NCBI RefSeq assembly: GCF_001654925.1
Contig: NZ_LXER01000024.1
Span: 19,512 to 83,511, forward strand
Direction of reading: 5' to 3'
DNA from: Buttiauxella brennerae ATCC 51605
GTDB taxonomy: Bacteria; Pseudomonadota; Gammaproteobacteria; Enterobacterales; Enterobacteriaceae
Length of the DNA stretch: 64,000 bases
Part shown: one piece after another, positions 19,093 to 27,838 of the stretch
Layout of the letters: every line of letters starts with the position of its first letter
How positions within the stretch are numbered: position 1 is the first letter of the stretch
Position numbers and translations under genes: made by a program
Notes under the pieces: model-generated
Told to the model about the DNA's origin: nothing
Seen by the model: only the letters and a program-made list of their open reading frames with translations
Database searches by the model: none

Positions 19093-20259
19093 TTAATGCT
19101 CGGCCACCGGCTGGCTGTGGCCGGTGCCGGCGCTAAAGTTAATCAGGCAAAGGATAAGCCCGATAGCCGCAAGCCCTGCCGCGGCAACGGGAACCGCAGT
19201 CAGGCCAAAGCCACGCGCAATCACGGTGCCGCCCACCCAAGCTCCTAATGCGTTACCAACGTTAAAGGCCGCGATATTCAGCGTAGAAACCAGATTTGGC
19301 GCATCTTTACCGTGCAGCACAACGTTAATTTGCAGTGCAGGGACCGTAGCAAAAGCCGCCATTGCCCACAGGAATAAGGTGATCTCCGCAAGCCACATAC
19401 CGTGACTAGTCCAGCGAAATAGCAGCGAGAAGATAGCAATCAGGCTAAAACTCAGTATCAGGCTAAAAGAAACTTTCCAGTCAGCCAGACGTCCACCAAG
19501 AATATTCCCCACCGTTAAACCCGCACCAATCAGGAACAGAGTCCAGCTTACGCCCTGATGCGTCACGCCCGTCACCTGTAACAACATTGGGGCAATGTAG
19601 CTAAATAAGGTGAACATCGCGGCGGCAAAAAAGACCGTCATCGCCAGAGAGAGCCACAGCTTCCCATTGGCCAGCGCGCTGACTTCACGTTTTAGGTCAG
19701 TTGGCGTTTCTTCTTTCTGCGATGGAAGGCTGACAATCAGCGCAATAAAGGCGACCACGCCGATAACCGCAACGCCCCAGAATGTCGAACGCCAGCCGTA
19801 TAACTGACCAAACCAGGTACCAATCGGCACGCCCAACACATTGGCTAACGTCAGGCCAGTAAACATCAGTGCCACTGCAGATGCTTTCCGGTTCGGTGCC
19901 ACAAGGCTTGCCGCCACAACCGCGCCAATCCCAAAGAAGGCTCCGTGGCACAGCGCGGTAATAACGCGCGCCAGCATCAGGAATTGGTAATTAAGCGCTA
20001 ACGCACACAAGATATTGCCGACGATAAAAATCACCATTAGCAATATCAGTGACAGTTTGCGCGGCAGGCGAGCTGTCAGTAACGCCATGATCGGTGCACC
20101 TATCGCAACCCCCAGCGCGTAGCCGCTAATCAGCCAGCCCGCAGTGGGAATGGAGATTGTCAGGTCCCCAGCCACATCGGGCAGAAGGCCCATAATAACG
20201 AACTCCGTCGTGCCGATGGCAAACGCACTCATCGCCAGCGCGAGTAAGGAAACAGGCAT
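19093..20259 (-). CDS. MFS transporter, DHA1 type (AraJ/YdhP-like)
   Basis: 388-residue major facilitator protein with twelve predicted membrane segments. The N-terminal SAFAIGTTEFVIMGLLPDVA and the loop between helices 2 and 3 (GAPIMALLTARLPRKLSLI) are those of the DHA1 efflux branch that includes AraJ and YdhP. Substrate unknown. It occupies the space between lysR and ygeA, which are adjacent in E. coli, so it is an insertion or a lineage-specific gene. RBS GGGAG precedes the ATG at 20259. Confidence 0.9.
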   Translation of the reverse strand: MPVSLLALAMSAFAIGTTEFVIMGLLPDVAGDLTISIPTAGWLISGYALGVAIGAPIMALLTARLPRKLSLILLMVIFIVGNILCALALNYQFLMLARVITALCHGAFFGIGAVVAASLVAPNRKASAVALMFTGLTLANVLGVPIGTWFGQLYGWRSTFWGVAVIGVVAFIALIVSLPSQKEETPTDLKREVSALANGKLWLSLAMTVFFAAAMFTLFSYIAPMLLQVTGVTHQGVSWTLFLIGAGLTVGNILGGRLADWKVSFSLILSFSLIAIFSLLFRWTSHGMWLAEITLFLWAMAAFATVPALQINVVLHGKDAPNLVSTLNIAAFNVGNALGAWVGGTVIARGFGLTAVPVAAAGLAAIGLILCLINFSAGTGHSQPVAEH

Positions 20260-20381
20260 GGAAAACTCCCGGTTTTAGACATAACAAAAGGCGGGAGAGT
20301 GAGCTCTGCCGCCAGATTGCGAGGATGTAAGAGGTGCAGCTTGTTTGAAAAACTGTGCGCTGCTTAACAAATTAATAACAC

Positions 20382-20406
20382 AAAAAACGCCGGGGGTGAC
20401 CCGGCG
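20382..20406 (-). terminator. Terminator after ygeA
   Basis: On the minus strand CGCCGGG / CCCGGCG with a 5-base loop followed by TTTTTT; starts about 60 bases past the ygeA stop. Confidence 0.85.
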
Positions 20407-20464
20407 TACGCTAAGGATACTCTTTTTTGCCGATTAACCATTTGAAATACGAAATAAAAAAATA

Positions 20465-21160
20465 TTACTCAGCCAGCATGAAATTCACCGCATCGGCTGC
20501 GTGAATCGCAGCGGTATCGAACACGGGCAGCGAGCAATCTTGCTGGTTAAGCAACAACCCAATTTCAGTACAACCAAAAATCACGCCCTCTGCGCCCTGC
20601 CCCTGCAACTCTTCAATTACTTGCTGATAATACTGCTTCGATTGCGCAGTGATTTTCCCGAGGCAAAGTTCTTCGAAGATAATCTGGTTGATATGCAAAC
20701 GCTGTGGCTCGTTAGGGATCAGCGATTCAATACCGAATTGTGTACTTAGACGTCCACGGTAGAAATCTTGCTCCATGGTGTAACGGGTGCCAAGCAGCGC
20801 GACTTTCTTCGCGCCCTGAGCAGCAATGGCACGCCCGGTTGCATCAGCAATATGTAAAAACGGCAATTCACAGCGCGATTCAATATGATGAGCCACTTTG
20901 TGCATGGTGTTAGTGCATAACACGATACCTTCCGCCCCGGCTTTCTGTAGCCCAAGCGCTGCCTGTGCCAGCATGTCCCCCGCCAGATCCCACTCGCCCT
21001 TTGACTGGCAGGCTTCAATCTCATGAAAATCAACGCTATGCAGTACGATCTTTGCCGAGTGCAGGCCGCCTAAACGTTCCTTAACCCCTTCATTGATCAA
21101 ACGATAATAAGGAATTGTCGACTCCCAGCTCATTCCGCCCAGCAAACCCATTGTTTTCAT
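20465..21160 (-). CDS. ygeA: YgeA amino-acid racemase
   Basis: Asp/Glu/hydantoin racemase family enzyme, 231 residues. E. coli YgeA is a PLP-independent broad-specificity racemase with preference for homoserine. The two catalytic cysteines are C82 in VLCTNTMHK and C197 in FGCTEIGLL. The N-terminal [11 protein letters not shown] phosphate-loop-like motif is intact. Monocistronic, with its own rho-independent terminator. The KdgR palindrome of the divergent kdgF lies ~130 bp upstream. Confidence 0.94.
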   Translation of the reverse strand: MKTMGLLGGMSWESTIPYYRLINEGVKERLGGLHSAKIVLHSVDFHEIEACQSKGEWDLAGDMLAQAALGLQKAGAEGIVLCTNTMHKVAHHIESRCELPFLHIADATGRAIAAQGAKKVALLGTRYTMEQDFYRGRLSTQFGIESLIPNEPQRLHINQIIFEELCLGKITAQSKQYYQQVIEELQGQGAEGVIFGCTEIGLLLNQQDCSLPVFDTAAIHAADAVNFMLAE

Positions 21161-21288
21161 GACTTTTCACCTGTTGGCTTTTATTGCATTGGTTATATCA
21201 GAGAGATTACCCGGCAGGAAAGCGTGATCTTCCTTACAAAACGCTGGCGTGAACTACCGCAAACCAAGTTTTCAGGATACGATTAATT

Positions 21289-21309
21289 AAATGAAACATT
21301 GTTTCACAT
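21289..21309. promoter_or_regulatory. KdgR box upstream of kdgF
   Basis: AAATGAAACATTGTTTCACAT, nearly identical to the KdgR consensus AAATGAAACANTGTTTCATTT, 16 bp before the kdgF start. Confidence 0.88.
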
Positions 21310-21324
21310 ATAAAAGGATCGCGA

Positions 21325-21648
21325 ATGTTCACTTATATTAAAGATACCAAACTGGAAGATTTAGGTGCTGGCGTGAGCCGCCGTATTCTGGCGCACGGCG
21401 GTAAAATGATGGCGGTGCAGGTTAATTTTGAGAAGGGTGCAATCGGCCCAATGCACAACCATCCGCATGAGCAATTAACTTATGTGCTGTCTGGCGAGTT
21501 TGAATTCACCATCGGCGAAGAAACGCATCGCGTTACTGCGGGCGACACACTGTATAAAGAGCCGCACGTAATGCACGGTTGTGTATGCCTGGCAGCGGGT
21601 ACGCTTCTTGATACCTTTACCCCAATACGTGAAGATTTTCTGAAGTAG
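21325..21648 (+). CDS. kdgF: KdgF, unsaturated-uronate linearising cupin
   Basis: Small cupin of 107 residues. KdgF opens the 4,5-unsaturated galacturonate released from pectin oligomers to the linear keto form (DKI), in the cytoplasm. The metal-binding motif is seen at H44-H46-H48 (MHNHPHEQ) with further histidines H81 and H84 (KEPHVMHG). A strong KdgR palindrome just upstream ties it to the pectin regulon. It acts between Ogl and KduI/KduD in the pathway. A bidirectional terminator separates it from the convergent wzz gene. Confidence 0.92.
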   Translation: MFTYIKDTKLEDLGAGVSRRILAHGGKMMAVQVNFEKGAIGPMHNHPHEQLTYVLSGEFEFTIGEETHRVTAGDTLYKEPHVMHGCVCLAAGTLLDTFTPIREDFLK

Positions 21649-21655
21649 CGTACAA

Positions 21656-21690
21656 ACAAAAACGGCTCCTGCCAGAGGAGCCGTTTTTGT
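21656..21690. terminator. Bidirectional terminator between kdgF and fepE/wzz
   Basis: ACAAAAACGGCTCC / GGAGCCGTTTTTGT, a 14-bp stem with 7-base loop, A-run and T-run on either side. Confidence 0.92.
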
Positions 21691-21706
21691 GAAGCGAAAT
21701 GTGAAA

Positions 21707-22822
21707 TTACATTTCTTCAATCTGCATACGTGATGCCATTGCCCCACGAACCAAAACCAAACCCGCCGCGACAATCAAACCAACTAATGCCGCGAGCACA
21801 ACAATCAGTGCTTTGCCCGGACCATCTTTTTTCAGTGGATATGAAGGCTGCATCTGGAATTGATACGGCGTGAAATTAACATCGCCAAGGTTAATGGCTT
21901 CTAATTGACTCAGCGCGTGATCGCGATTTTGTATGCCTGCATTCAACTGAGCAACATCTTTAATTGACTCCTCAATCTTCAATTTCTCAGCTAAACCGTT
22001 AGCCCCCAGAGAAACAGAGTAATCAGGATCGTCTTTTACTGCCTGCCCATTACTGTATACCGGCGCTTTCAAACCCGCAGCATTGGCGACTTTTAATGAG
22101 TAGCCCAGGCGCTCCAGGTTAACATTGTGTTGGTTTTCAAGATTAACGCGGTCGAGCCCCAGCTTATTTTTTTCAAATGCGACTTTGAGTTCCACCGCAT
22201 TTTTCACATTCGCAAGCACGTCTTTATTCACTTCCGCACTAATAAAATCAATGTAGTTTCTCAGTACTTGCTGAGCATCATCTGCATCTGGCGCGGTAAA
22301 ACTCAAAGTCCACGAGGTGTAAGGCTGATTCTCGCCTTTTTTAGCATTACTGTTGTCCGCCGCTTTGAATTTGTCCGACACACCGACGATTGCACGATAC
22401 AACTCACTCTTATCCACACTCGGATTTTTCAGCAGCGTCTGTACATACGGAGATTGAGCAAGGAATTTCTCACGCAGCTCCTGCGAGTCAAATTTCTTTA
22501 AAAATAGATTATAGAGACGACCGGCATCAAGATTGGTTTCCACGCCAAGCACCGTCAAATTCACCATCGCACGGCGTAACTCAGTAAGATTGGTATTTTC
22601 AGGAGGCGTAACAACTGCTTCACTGGTCCATTTTTGTGGTAACAGGAAACTGGCTGCCAAACCGCACAATGCAAACAGAAGCGTAATCGTGATGATCTGT
22701 TTTTTGGCCGCGTAAAGCGTAGAGATTAAGCTCAGTAAGTCGATCTCTTCATGGCGTGGTGGCATAAGCGGATAAGGAGACGTATTTTCTAAACGATTAG
22801 GTTTCATTTCTATAGAAGACAT
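21707..22822 (-). CDS. fepE: FepE-type Wzz O-antigen chain-length regulator
   Basis: Polysaccharide co-polymerase of 371 residues that sets very long O-antigen chain length in FepE proteins. Two membrane segments flank a large periplasmic domain: TM1 near residues 38-58 and TM2 near 342-362. The Wzz signatures are present: the Pro/Gly-rich stretch YPLKKDGPGKALIVVLAALV before TM2, and KWTSEAVVTPPE after TM1. The similarity to E. coli FepE is extensive (for example VYSNGQAVKDDPDYSVSLGA). No O-antigen genes surround it; it lies inside the pectin locus, opposite kdgF. The SD sequence is weak. Confidence 0.9.
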   Translation of the reverse strand: MSSIEMKPNRLENTSPYPLMPPRHEEIDLLSLISTLYAAKKQIITITLLFALCGLAASFLLPQKWTSEAVVTPPENTNLTELRRAMVNLTVLGVETNLDAGRLYNLFLKKFDSQELREKFLAQSPYVQTLLKNPSVDKSELYRAIVGVSDKFKAADNSNAKKGENQPYTSWTLSFTAPDADDAQQVLRNYIDFISAEVNKDVLANVKNAVELKVAFEKNKLGLDRVNLENQHNVNLERLGYSLKVANAAGLKAPVYSNGQAVKDDPDYSVSLGANGLAEKLKIEESIKDVAQLNAGIQNRDHALSQLEAINLGDVNFTPYQFQMQPSYPLKKDGPGKALIVVLAALVGLIVAAGLVLVRGAMASRMQIEEM

Positions 22823-23073
22823 AACTGGCCGGTTTTTTATTTATCAAGAAAAAGACTCGCTTTACTTCCCTGTGTCGGAAAGTGAAGACAGCGCTAACGC
22901 ACAGTAATGAGAAGCTGAATAGTTTTAAACCATCAGAAAGGTTACATGTTTTTATCTTGTACATAGCACTATCGATCTCAAAAAAGCATTTTTGAATCAA
23001 ATTCATGCCATAGGGTAACGCACTGATAACAACACCTTAACTCTGTAACTAAACGTAAAATGCTTAAATGAAA

Positions 23074-23087
23074 CTTCATTATTCCTA
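23074..23087 (-). promoter_or_regulatory. Candidate RcsAB-box-like site
   Basis: On the minus strand TAGGAATAATGAAG matches 11 of 11 leading positions of TRVGAAWAWTSYGCR but not the last part. About 250 bp upstream of fepE/wzz. Weak; recorded as a candidate only. Confidence 0.3.
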
Positions 23088-23186
23088 AGACCTGTCTGAA
23101 AAACAACCCCCAACTCTTGCAGTTTTAAAATTAGCCAATTTCCCACCTAATTATCTGCGCAGCTCAAAACCTCGCCTGATTCACAT

Positions 23187-23207
23187 AATCGAAACAGCGT
23201 TTCGACT
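23187..23207. promoter_or_regulatory. KdgR box upstream of togMNAB
   Basis: AATCGAAACAGCGTTTCGACT keeps the GAAACNNNGTTTC core of the KdgR palindrome; 305 bp before togM. It lies in the 689-bp fepE-togM gap (22823-23511), which otherwise holds promoters and two small frames. Confidence 0.7.
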
Positions 23208-23265
23208 TTGATCACATTTCCGTCATGAATCGAATGACTCAGTTACAAATCGTAATAAGATTATT

Positions 23266-23280
23266 TAAAACGCTGTTTTA
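23266..23280. promoter_or_regulatory. Second, weaker KdgR-like palindrome
   Basis: TAAAACGCTGTTTTA, symmetric, with the GAAAC/GTTTC arms changed to AAAAC/GTTTT. Confidence 0.4.
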
Positions 23281-23386
23281 CAAATCAGAAACCACAGTTC
23301 TTATGTTTCTGAAATCTGCAAAGCCATGCAAATTGCAAACAGGTAACGGTGTTCTAATTATTTAATTATCAATCGATTATCAGGGA

Positions 23387-23452
23387 ATGAATATGCCGAG
23401 TAAGCCCCCAGCTTTGCGACCCATCCGCTTGAATACAGGGATGAGGCAATGA
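23387..23452 (+). CDS. Possible 21-residue leader peptide upstream of togM
   Basis: Short frame with ATG at 23387 preceded by CAGGGA, encoding MNMPSKPPALRPIRLNTGMR plus Q. Its TGA overlaps the ATG of the next small frame (ATGA). No homologue recognised. It is a candidate only; protein-level evidence is absent. Confidence 0.35.
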   Translation: MNMPSKPPALRPIRLNTGMRQ

Positions 23453-23505
23453 GTTTCGAGAACGATTTTTCAAAAACAATTTTTAAACCATTGATCGCCA
23501 GGTAG
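23449..23505 (+). CDS. Possible 18-residue leader peptide abutting togM
   Basis: Encodes MSFENDFSKTIFKPLIAR, beginning in the stop of the preceding small frame and ending 6 bases before the togM ATG. The AGG of its last codon and the following TAGG form the apparent RBS of togM, so translation through it could affect togM initiation. Candidate only. Confidence 0.35.
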   Translation: MSFENDFSKTIFKPLIAR

Positions 23506-23511
23506 GTATGT

Positions 23512-24402
23512 ATGAATGAAAACAAAATGCTGGGATTGGCATGGATTTCACCCTACATAATAGGGTTGTTGGTCTTTACTGCCTTCCCGTTTGTTTCATC
23601 TTTCTTCCTCAGTTTTACTGAGTACGATCTGATGAACCCACCGGTATTCACCGGTATTGAGAACTATCGCTACATGTTGACCGAAGATTCGCTCTTCTGG
23701 AAATCCATGGGCGTCACTTTTGCGTATGTGTTTTTAACCATTCCGTTAAAACTCGCTTTCGCACTCGGTATCGCATTTGTTCTGAACTTTAAATTACGCG
23801 GCATCGGTTTCTTCCGTACGGCATATTACATCCCATCTATTCTGGGTAGCTCCGTTGCGATTGCCGTTTTGTGGCGTGCACTGTTTGCCATCGACGGCCT
23901 GCTGAACAGCTTTATTGGTGTGTTTGGCCTCGACCCGGTGAACTGGCTGGGTGAGCCGTCTCTGGCGCTGATGTCCGTTACGCTTTTGCGTGTATGGCAG
24001 TTCGGCTCAGCGATGGTCATCTTCCTTGCTGCTTTGCAAAACGTTCCTCAATCACAGTATGAAGCGGCAATGATCGACGGCGCGTCTAAATGGCAGATGT
24101 TCATGAAAGTGACTGTGCCTTTGATTACGCCGGTTATCTTCTTCAACTTCATCATGCAGACCACGCAGGCGTTCCAGGAGTTTACCGCACCGTACATCAT
24201 TACCGGCGGCGGCCCGACTCACTACACCTACTTGTTCTCGCTCTACATCTACGACACCGCCTTCAAATACTTCGATATGGGTTATGGCGCGGCACTGGCG
24301 TGGGTACTGTTCCTGGTCGTGGCGGTCTTTGCCTCCATCGCCTTTAAGTCATCGAAATACTGGGTGTTCTACTCCGCAGATAAGGGAGGCAAAAATGGCT
24401 GA
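23512..24402 (+). CDS. togM: TogM oligogalacturonide ABC permease
   Basis: Inner-membrane permease of the MalF type, 296 residues with six membrane segments, for uptake of oligogalacturonides (pectin fragments) in the TogMNAB system described in Dickeya. The EAA loop that contacts the ATPase is visible as EAAMIDGASKWQMFMKVTVP around residue 190. The assignment to Tog rests on the whole cluster: two ogl genes, kdgM and kduD adjoin, and KdgR palindromes precede it. It overlaps togN by 8 bases. Confidence 0.9.
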   Translation: MNENKMLGLAWISPYIIGLLVFTAFPFVSSFFLSFTEYDLMNPPVFTGIENYRYMLTEDSLFWKSMGVTFAYVFLTIPLKLAFALGIAFVLNFKLRGIGFFRTAYYIPSILGSSVAIAVLWRALFAIDGLLNSFIGVFGLDPVNWLGEPSLALMSVTLLRVWQFGSAMVIFLAALQNVPQSQYEAAMIDGASKWQMFMKVTVPLITPVIFFNFIMQTTQAFQEFTAPYIITGGGPTHYTYLFSLYIYDTAFKYFDMGYGAALAWVLFLVVAVFASIAFKSSKYWVFYSADKGGKNG

Positions 24403-25309
24403 TATCCAACCAAGCCAGCTAGCGGCTAAAAGTGCAACGGACCTGGCAGAAGAAGAGATCGCGCGTACGTTGCGCCGTGAAAAAATCAGCCGCACCATCC
24501 GTTATGTGGTGCTGATTATTGTCGGTCTGTTGATGCTCTACCCGTTGGTGTGGATGTTCTCTGCGGCGTTTAAACCGAACCATGAGATCTTCACAACACT
24601 CGGTCTGTGGCCGTCAAACCCAACCAGCGACGGCTTCGTTAACGGCTGGAAAACGGGTACGGAGTACACCTTTGGCCACTACATGTGGAACACAATGCAG
24701 TATGTGATTCCAAAAGTACTGCTAACCATTATCTCTTCAACGATTGTCGCTTACGGCTTTGCCCGTTTCGAAATCCCGTTCAAGAAGTTTTGGTTCGCGA
24801 CGTTGATTACCACTATGTTGCTGCCAAGCACCGTACTGTTAATCCCGCAATACCTGATGTTCCGTGAAATGGGCATGTTGAATAGCTACCTGCCACTGTG
24901 GCTGCCAATGGCATTCGCAACCCAGGGGTTCTTTGTCTTCATGTTGATCCAGTTCTTGCGTGGCGTTCCACGCGATATGGAAGAAGCCGCACAGATTGAT
25001 GGCTGTAACTCCTTCCAGGTGCTCTGGTATGTGGTAGTGCCGATTCTGAAACCGGCCATTATCTCTGTCGCCCTGTTCCAGTTCATGTGGTCAATGAACG
25101 ACTTTATCGGGCCGCTGATTTATGTGTACAGCGTAGACAAATACCCAATTGCACTGGCGCTCAAAATGTCTATCGACGTGACTGAAGGCGCTCCATGGAA
25201 CGAAATTCTGGCAATGGCGAGCATCTCCATTCTGCCATCGATCATCATCTTCTTCCTGGCTCAACGCTACTTCGTACAAGGCGTGACCAGCAGCGGAATT
25301 AAAGGTTAA
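24395..25309 (+). CDS. togN: TogN oligogalacturonide ABC permease
   Basis: Second permease, MalG type, 304 residues. The ATG at 24395 has GGGAGG just before it and overlaps the togM stop; the open frame extends to 24284, but that part is read out of frame inside togM. The N-terminal ~45 residues are cytoplasmic, then six membrane segments. EAA motif: EEAAQIDGCNSFQVLWYVVV. The C-terminus ends YFVQGVTSSGIKG, as in sugar permeases of this class. Pairs with TogM to form the channel. Confidence 0.92.
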   Translation: MADIQPSQLAAKSATDLAEEEIARTLRREKISRTIRYVVLIIVGLLMLYPLVWMFSAAFKPNHEIFTTLGLWPSNPTSDGFVNGWKTGTEYTFGHYMWNTMQYVIPKVLLTIISSTIVAYGFARFEIPFKKFWFATLITTMLLPSTVLLIPQYLMFREMGMLNSYLPLWLPMAFATQGFFVFMLIQFLRGVPRDMEEAAQIDGCNSFQVLWYVVVPILKPAIISVALFQFMWSMNDFIGPLIYVYSVDKYPIALALKMSIDVTEGAPWNEILAMASISILPSIIIFFLAQRYFVQGVTSSGIKG

Positions 25310-25322
25310 GTGAGGGAATATC

Positions 25323-26450
25323 ATGGCTGAAGTTATTTTCAACAAATTGCAAAAAGTTTACTCCAACGGCTTCCAGGCGGTTCATGGTATCGACCTGAAA
25401 ATTGAAGACGGTGAATTTATGGTTATCGTCGGCCCATCTGGCTGCGCGAAATCAACCACCTTGCGTATGCTGGCGGGTCTGGAAACGATCAGCGGCGGTG
25501 AAGTCCGAATCGGCGACCGTGTGGTGAACAACCTGGCACCTAAATCTCGCGGTATCGCGATGGTGTTCCAGAACTATGCACTGTATCCACACATGACCGT
25601 GCGTGAAAACCTGGCCTTTGGCCTGAAACTCAGCAAACTGCCAAAACAGCAAATCGAGTCCCAGGTGAATGAAGCGGCCAAAATTCTTGAGCTCGATGAG
25701 CTGATGGACCGCCTACCGCGCCAGTTATCAGGCGGCCAGGCACAGCGTGTGGCCGTTGGCCGTGCGATTGTGAAAAAACCCGATGTGTTCTTGTTTGACG
25801 AACCGTTATCCAACCTTGATGCCAAGCTGCGTGCGTCGATGCGTATTCGTATCTCCGACCTGCATAAGCAACTGAAGAAAAGCGGCAAGCCTGCGACCAC
25901 CGTTTATGTGACGCACGATCAGACCGAAGCGATGACCATGGGCGACCGTATCTGCGTGATGAAACTGGGCCACATCATGCAGGTAGACACACCAGATAAC
26001 CTCTATCACTTCCCGAAAAATATGTTCGTGGCAGGCTTTATCGGTGCCCCAGAAATGAACATTCGCCCGAGCAAGCTGATCGAGAAAGATGGTCGTCTGC
26101 AAATTAGCGTGGGGAATGACACCCTGGCGCTGAACGAGCGCCAGCAGAAGCGCTGCGCGGAGTACAAGAATCAGGACATCTTCTTCGGTATCCGTCCTGA
26201 GTTTATTTCAATCTCTGATGAACCGTTCGCTGAAAGCCATTCCAGCGGTGAAATGGTGCGTGTAGAGAATATGGGCCACGAATTCTTCATCTACCTGAAA
26301 GTAGCTGATTTTGAAATGACCTGCCGCATCCCTTCCGATGAAGCTAAGCCAATGATTGAGAAAGGCCTTCACCGTAAGGTGTATTTCAAGTTTGACATGG
26401 AAAAATGTCATATTTTCGACGCAAAAACAGAACAAAACATCTCTCTCTGA
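25323..26450 (+). CDS. togA: TogA oligogalacturonide ABC ATPase
   Basis: 375-residue MalK/UgpC-type ATPase that powers TogMN on the cytoplasmic side. Walker A is GPSGCAKST at residues 37-45, with Ala42 where most relatives have Gly; the lysine and Ser/Thr are intact. The Q-loop (VFQNYALYPHMTV), signature LSGGQAQRV, Walker B FLFDEPLSNLD and switch His in YVTHDQTEA are all present. The C-terminal ~130 residues form the regulatory OB-type domain. 13 bases separate it from togN. Confidence 0.93.
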   Translation: MAEVIFNKLQKVYSNGFQAVHGIDLKIEDGEFMVIVGPSGCAKSTTLRMLAGLETISGGEVRIGDRVVNNLAPKSRGIAMVFQNYALYPHMTVRENLAFGLKLSKLPKQQIESQVNEAAKILELDELMDRLPRQLSGGQAQRVAVGRAIVKKPDVFLFDEPLSNLDAKLRASMRIRISDLHKQLKKSGKPATTVYVTHDQTEAMTMGDRICVMKLGHIMQVDTPDNLYHFPKNMFVAGFIGAPEMNIRPSKLIEKDGRLQISVGNDTLALNERQQKRCAEYKNQDIFFGIRPEFISISDEPFAESHSSGEMVRVENMGHEFFIYLKVADFEMTCRIPSDEAKPMIEKGLHRKVYFKFDMEKCHIFDAKTEQNISL

Positions 26451-26459
26451 CAGGAGTCT

Positions 26460-27755
26460 ATGATAATGAAAAAAGTGCTATTAAGTACCCTGATTGCCTC
26501 TACCTTAGGAATGGCTGCCGGCTCGGCGTTCGCGGCAGATGATGTTGAGTTACGTATGTCCTGGTGGGGCGGCAACGGACGCCATCAGGTTACGTTGAAA
26601 GCAGTTGAAGAGTTCCAGAAAGAACACCCAAACATTAAGGTGAAGTCTGAATACACCGGTTGGGACGGCCACCTTTCACGTCTGACTACACAGATTGCGG
26701 GCGGTACAGAGCCTGACGTGATGCAGACTAACTGGAACTGGCTGCCAATTTTCTCCAAAACCGGCACGGGCTTCTACGATTTGAACACCGTGAAAGGTGA
26801 GCTGGATCTGACTCAGTTTGACCCGAAAGAGCTGCAAACCACCACCGTTGACGGCAAGCTGAACGGCATTCCAATCTCCGTGACTGCTCGTGTGTTCTAT
26901 TTCAACGATGAAACCTGGAAAAAAGCGGGTGTTGAATACCCGAAAACCTGGGATGAGTTGATGGCGGCGGGTAAAACGTTTGAAAGCAAACTGGGCAAAC
27001 AGTATTTCCCGGTGGTGTTAGAGCACCAGGATACGCTGTCTTTGCTGCGCTCTTATATGGTGCAGAAATACAATATTCCTGAAATCGATACCGCGAAAAA
27101 GCAATTCGGCTACTCCAAAGAACAGTGGGTTGAGTTCTTTGGTATGTACAAAAAGCTTATCGACAGCCACGTAATGCCTGACACCAAATACTATGCGTCA
27201 TTTGGTAAGAGCAATATGTACGAGATGAAACCGTGGATTGAGGGCGAATGGGCCGGTACTTATATGTGGAACTCCACCATTAACAAGTATTCCGACAACC
27301 TAAAGCCACCAGCGAAACTCGAACTGGGTTCTTACCCGATGCTGCCAGGTGCCACTGATGCCGGTATGTTCTTTAAACCAGCACAGATGTTCTCAATCAG
27401 CAAAACGACCAAGCATCCGAAAGAAGCAGCCATGCTGATTAACTTCTTGCTGAACGAAAAAGCGGGCGTGGAAGCTCTGGGCCTTGAGCGTGGAGTTCCG
27501 TTGAGCAAAGCAGCTGTGACACAGCTGACTGCTGATGGCGTGATCAAAGATAACGATCCAGCGGTTGCCGGCCTGAAACTGGCGCAATCTCTGCCAAACA
27601 AACTGTCTACATCGCCGTATTTTGACGATCCACAGATTGTTTCCCTGTTCGGTACATCTTTGCAGTACATCGACTATGGCCAGAAAACTGTAGAAGAAAC
27701 GGCTGCTGAGTTTGAACGCCAGGGTAACCGTATTCTGAAACGCGCAATGCGCTAA
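26460..27755 (+). CDS. togB: TogB oligogalacturonide-binding protein
   Basis: Periplasmic solute-binding protein, 431 residues, family 1 (MalE-like). A signal peptide is clear (MKKVLLSTLIASTLGMAAGS, cleavage after AFA before ADDVELRMSWWGG). ATG codons at 26460 and 26466 are both possible, with CAGGAG ahead. Delivers pectin oligomers from KdgM to TogMN. It is the last gene of the tog unit; a strong terminator follows, although ogl lies just beyond in the same direction. Confidence 0.92.
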   Translation: MIMKKVLLSTLIASTLGMAAGSAFAADDVELRMSWWGGNGRHQVTLKAVEEFQKEHPNIKVKSEYTGWDGHLSRLTTQIAGGTEPDVMQTNWNWLPIFSKTGTGFYDLNTVKGELDLTQFDPKELQTTTVDGKLNGIPISVTARVFYFNDETWKKAGVEYPKTWDELMAAGKTFESKLGKQYFPVVLEHQDTLSLLRSYMVQKYNIPEIDTAKKQFGYSKEQWVEFFGMYKKLIDSHVMPDTKYYASFGKSNMYEMKPWIEGEWAGTYMWNSTINKYSDNLKPPAKLELGSYPMLPGATDAGMFFKPAQMFSISKTTKHPKEAAMLINFLLNEKAGVEALGLERGVPLSKAAVTQLTADGVIKDNDPAVAGLKLAQSLPNKLSTSPYFDDPQIVSLFGTSLQYIDYGQKTVEETAAEFERQGNRILKRAMR

Positions 27756-27789
27756 TTAATCAGCCTGATATTTGCAGATAGATACCCTG

Positions 27790-27817
27790 CCCCGCTTGCG
27801 AGGCGGGGTATTTTTTT
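27790..27817 (+). terminator. Terminator after togB
   Basis: CCCCGC / GCGGGG stem at 27790-27808 followed by seven T; 35 bases after the togB stop and 21 before ogl, so ogl may depend on readthrough or its own promoter. Confidence 0.85.
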
Positions 27818-27838
27818 AAACAAATAAGGAAATTCGTT

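Noticed and set aside
24284..24394. Longer N-terminus for TogN
   Set aside because: The extra 37 residues are read out of frame within togM, are low-complexity, and the RBS GGGAGG supports 24395.
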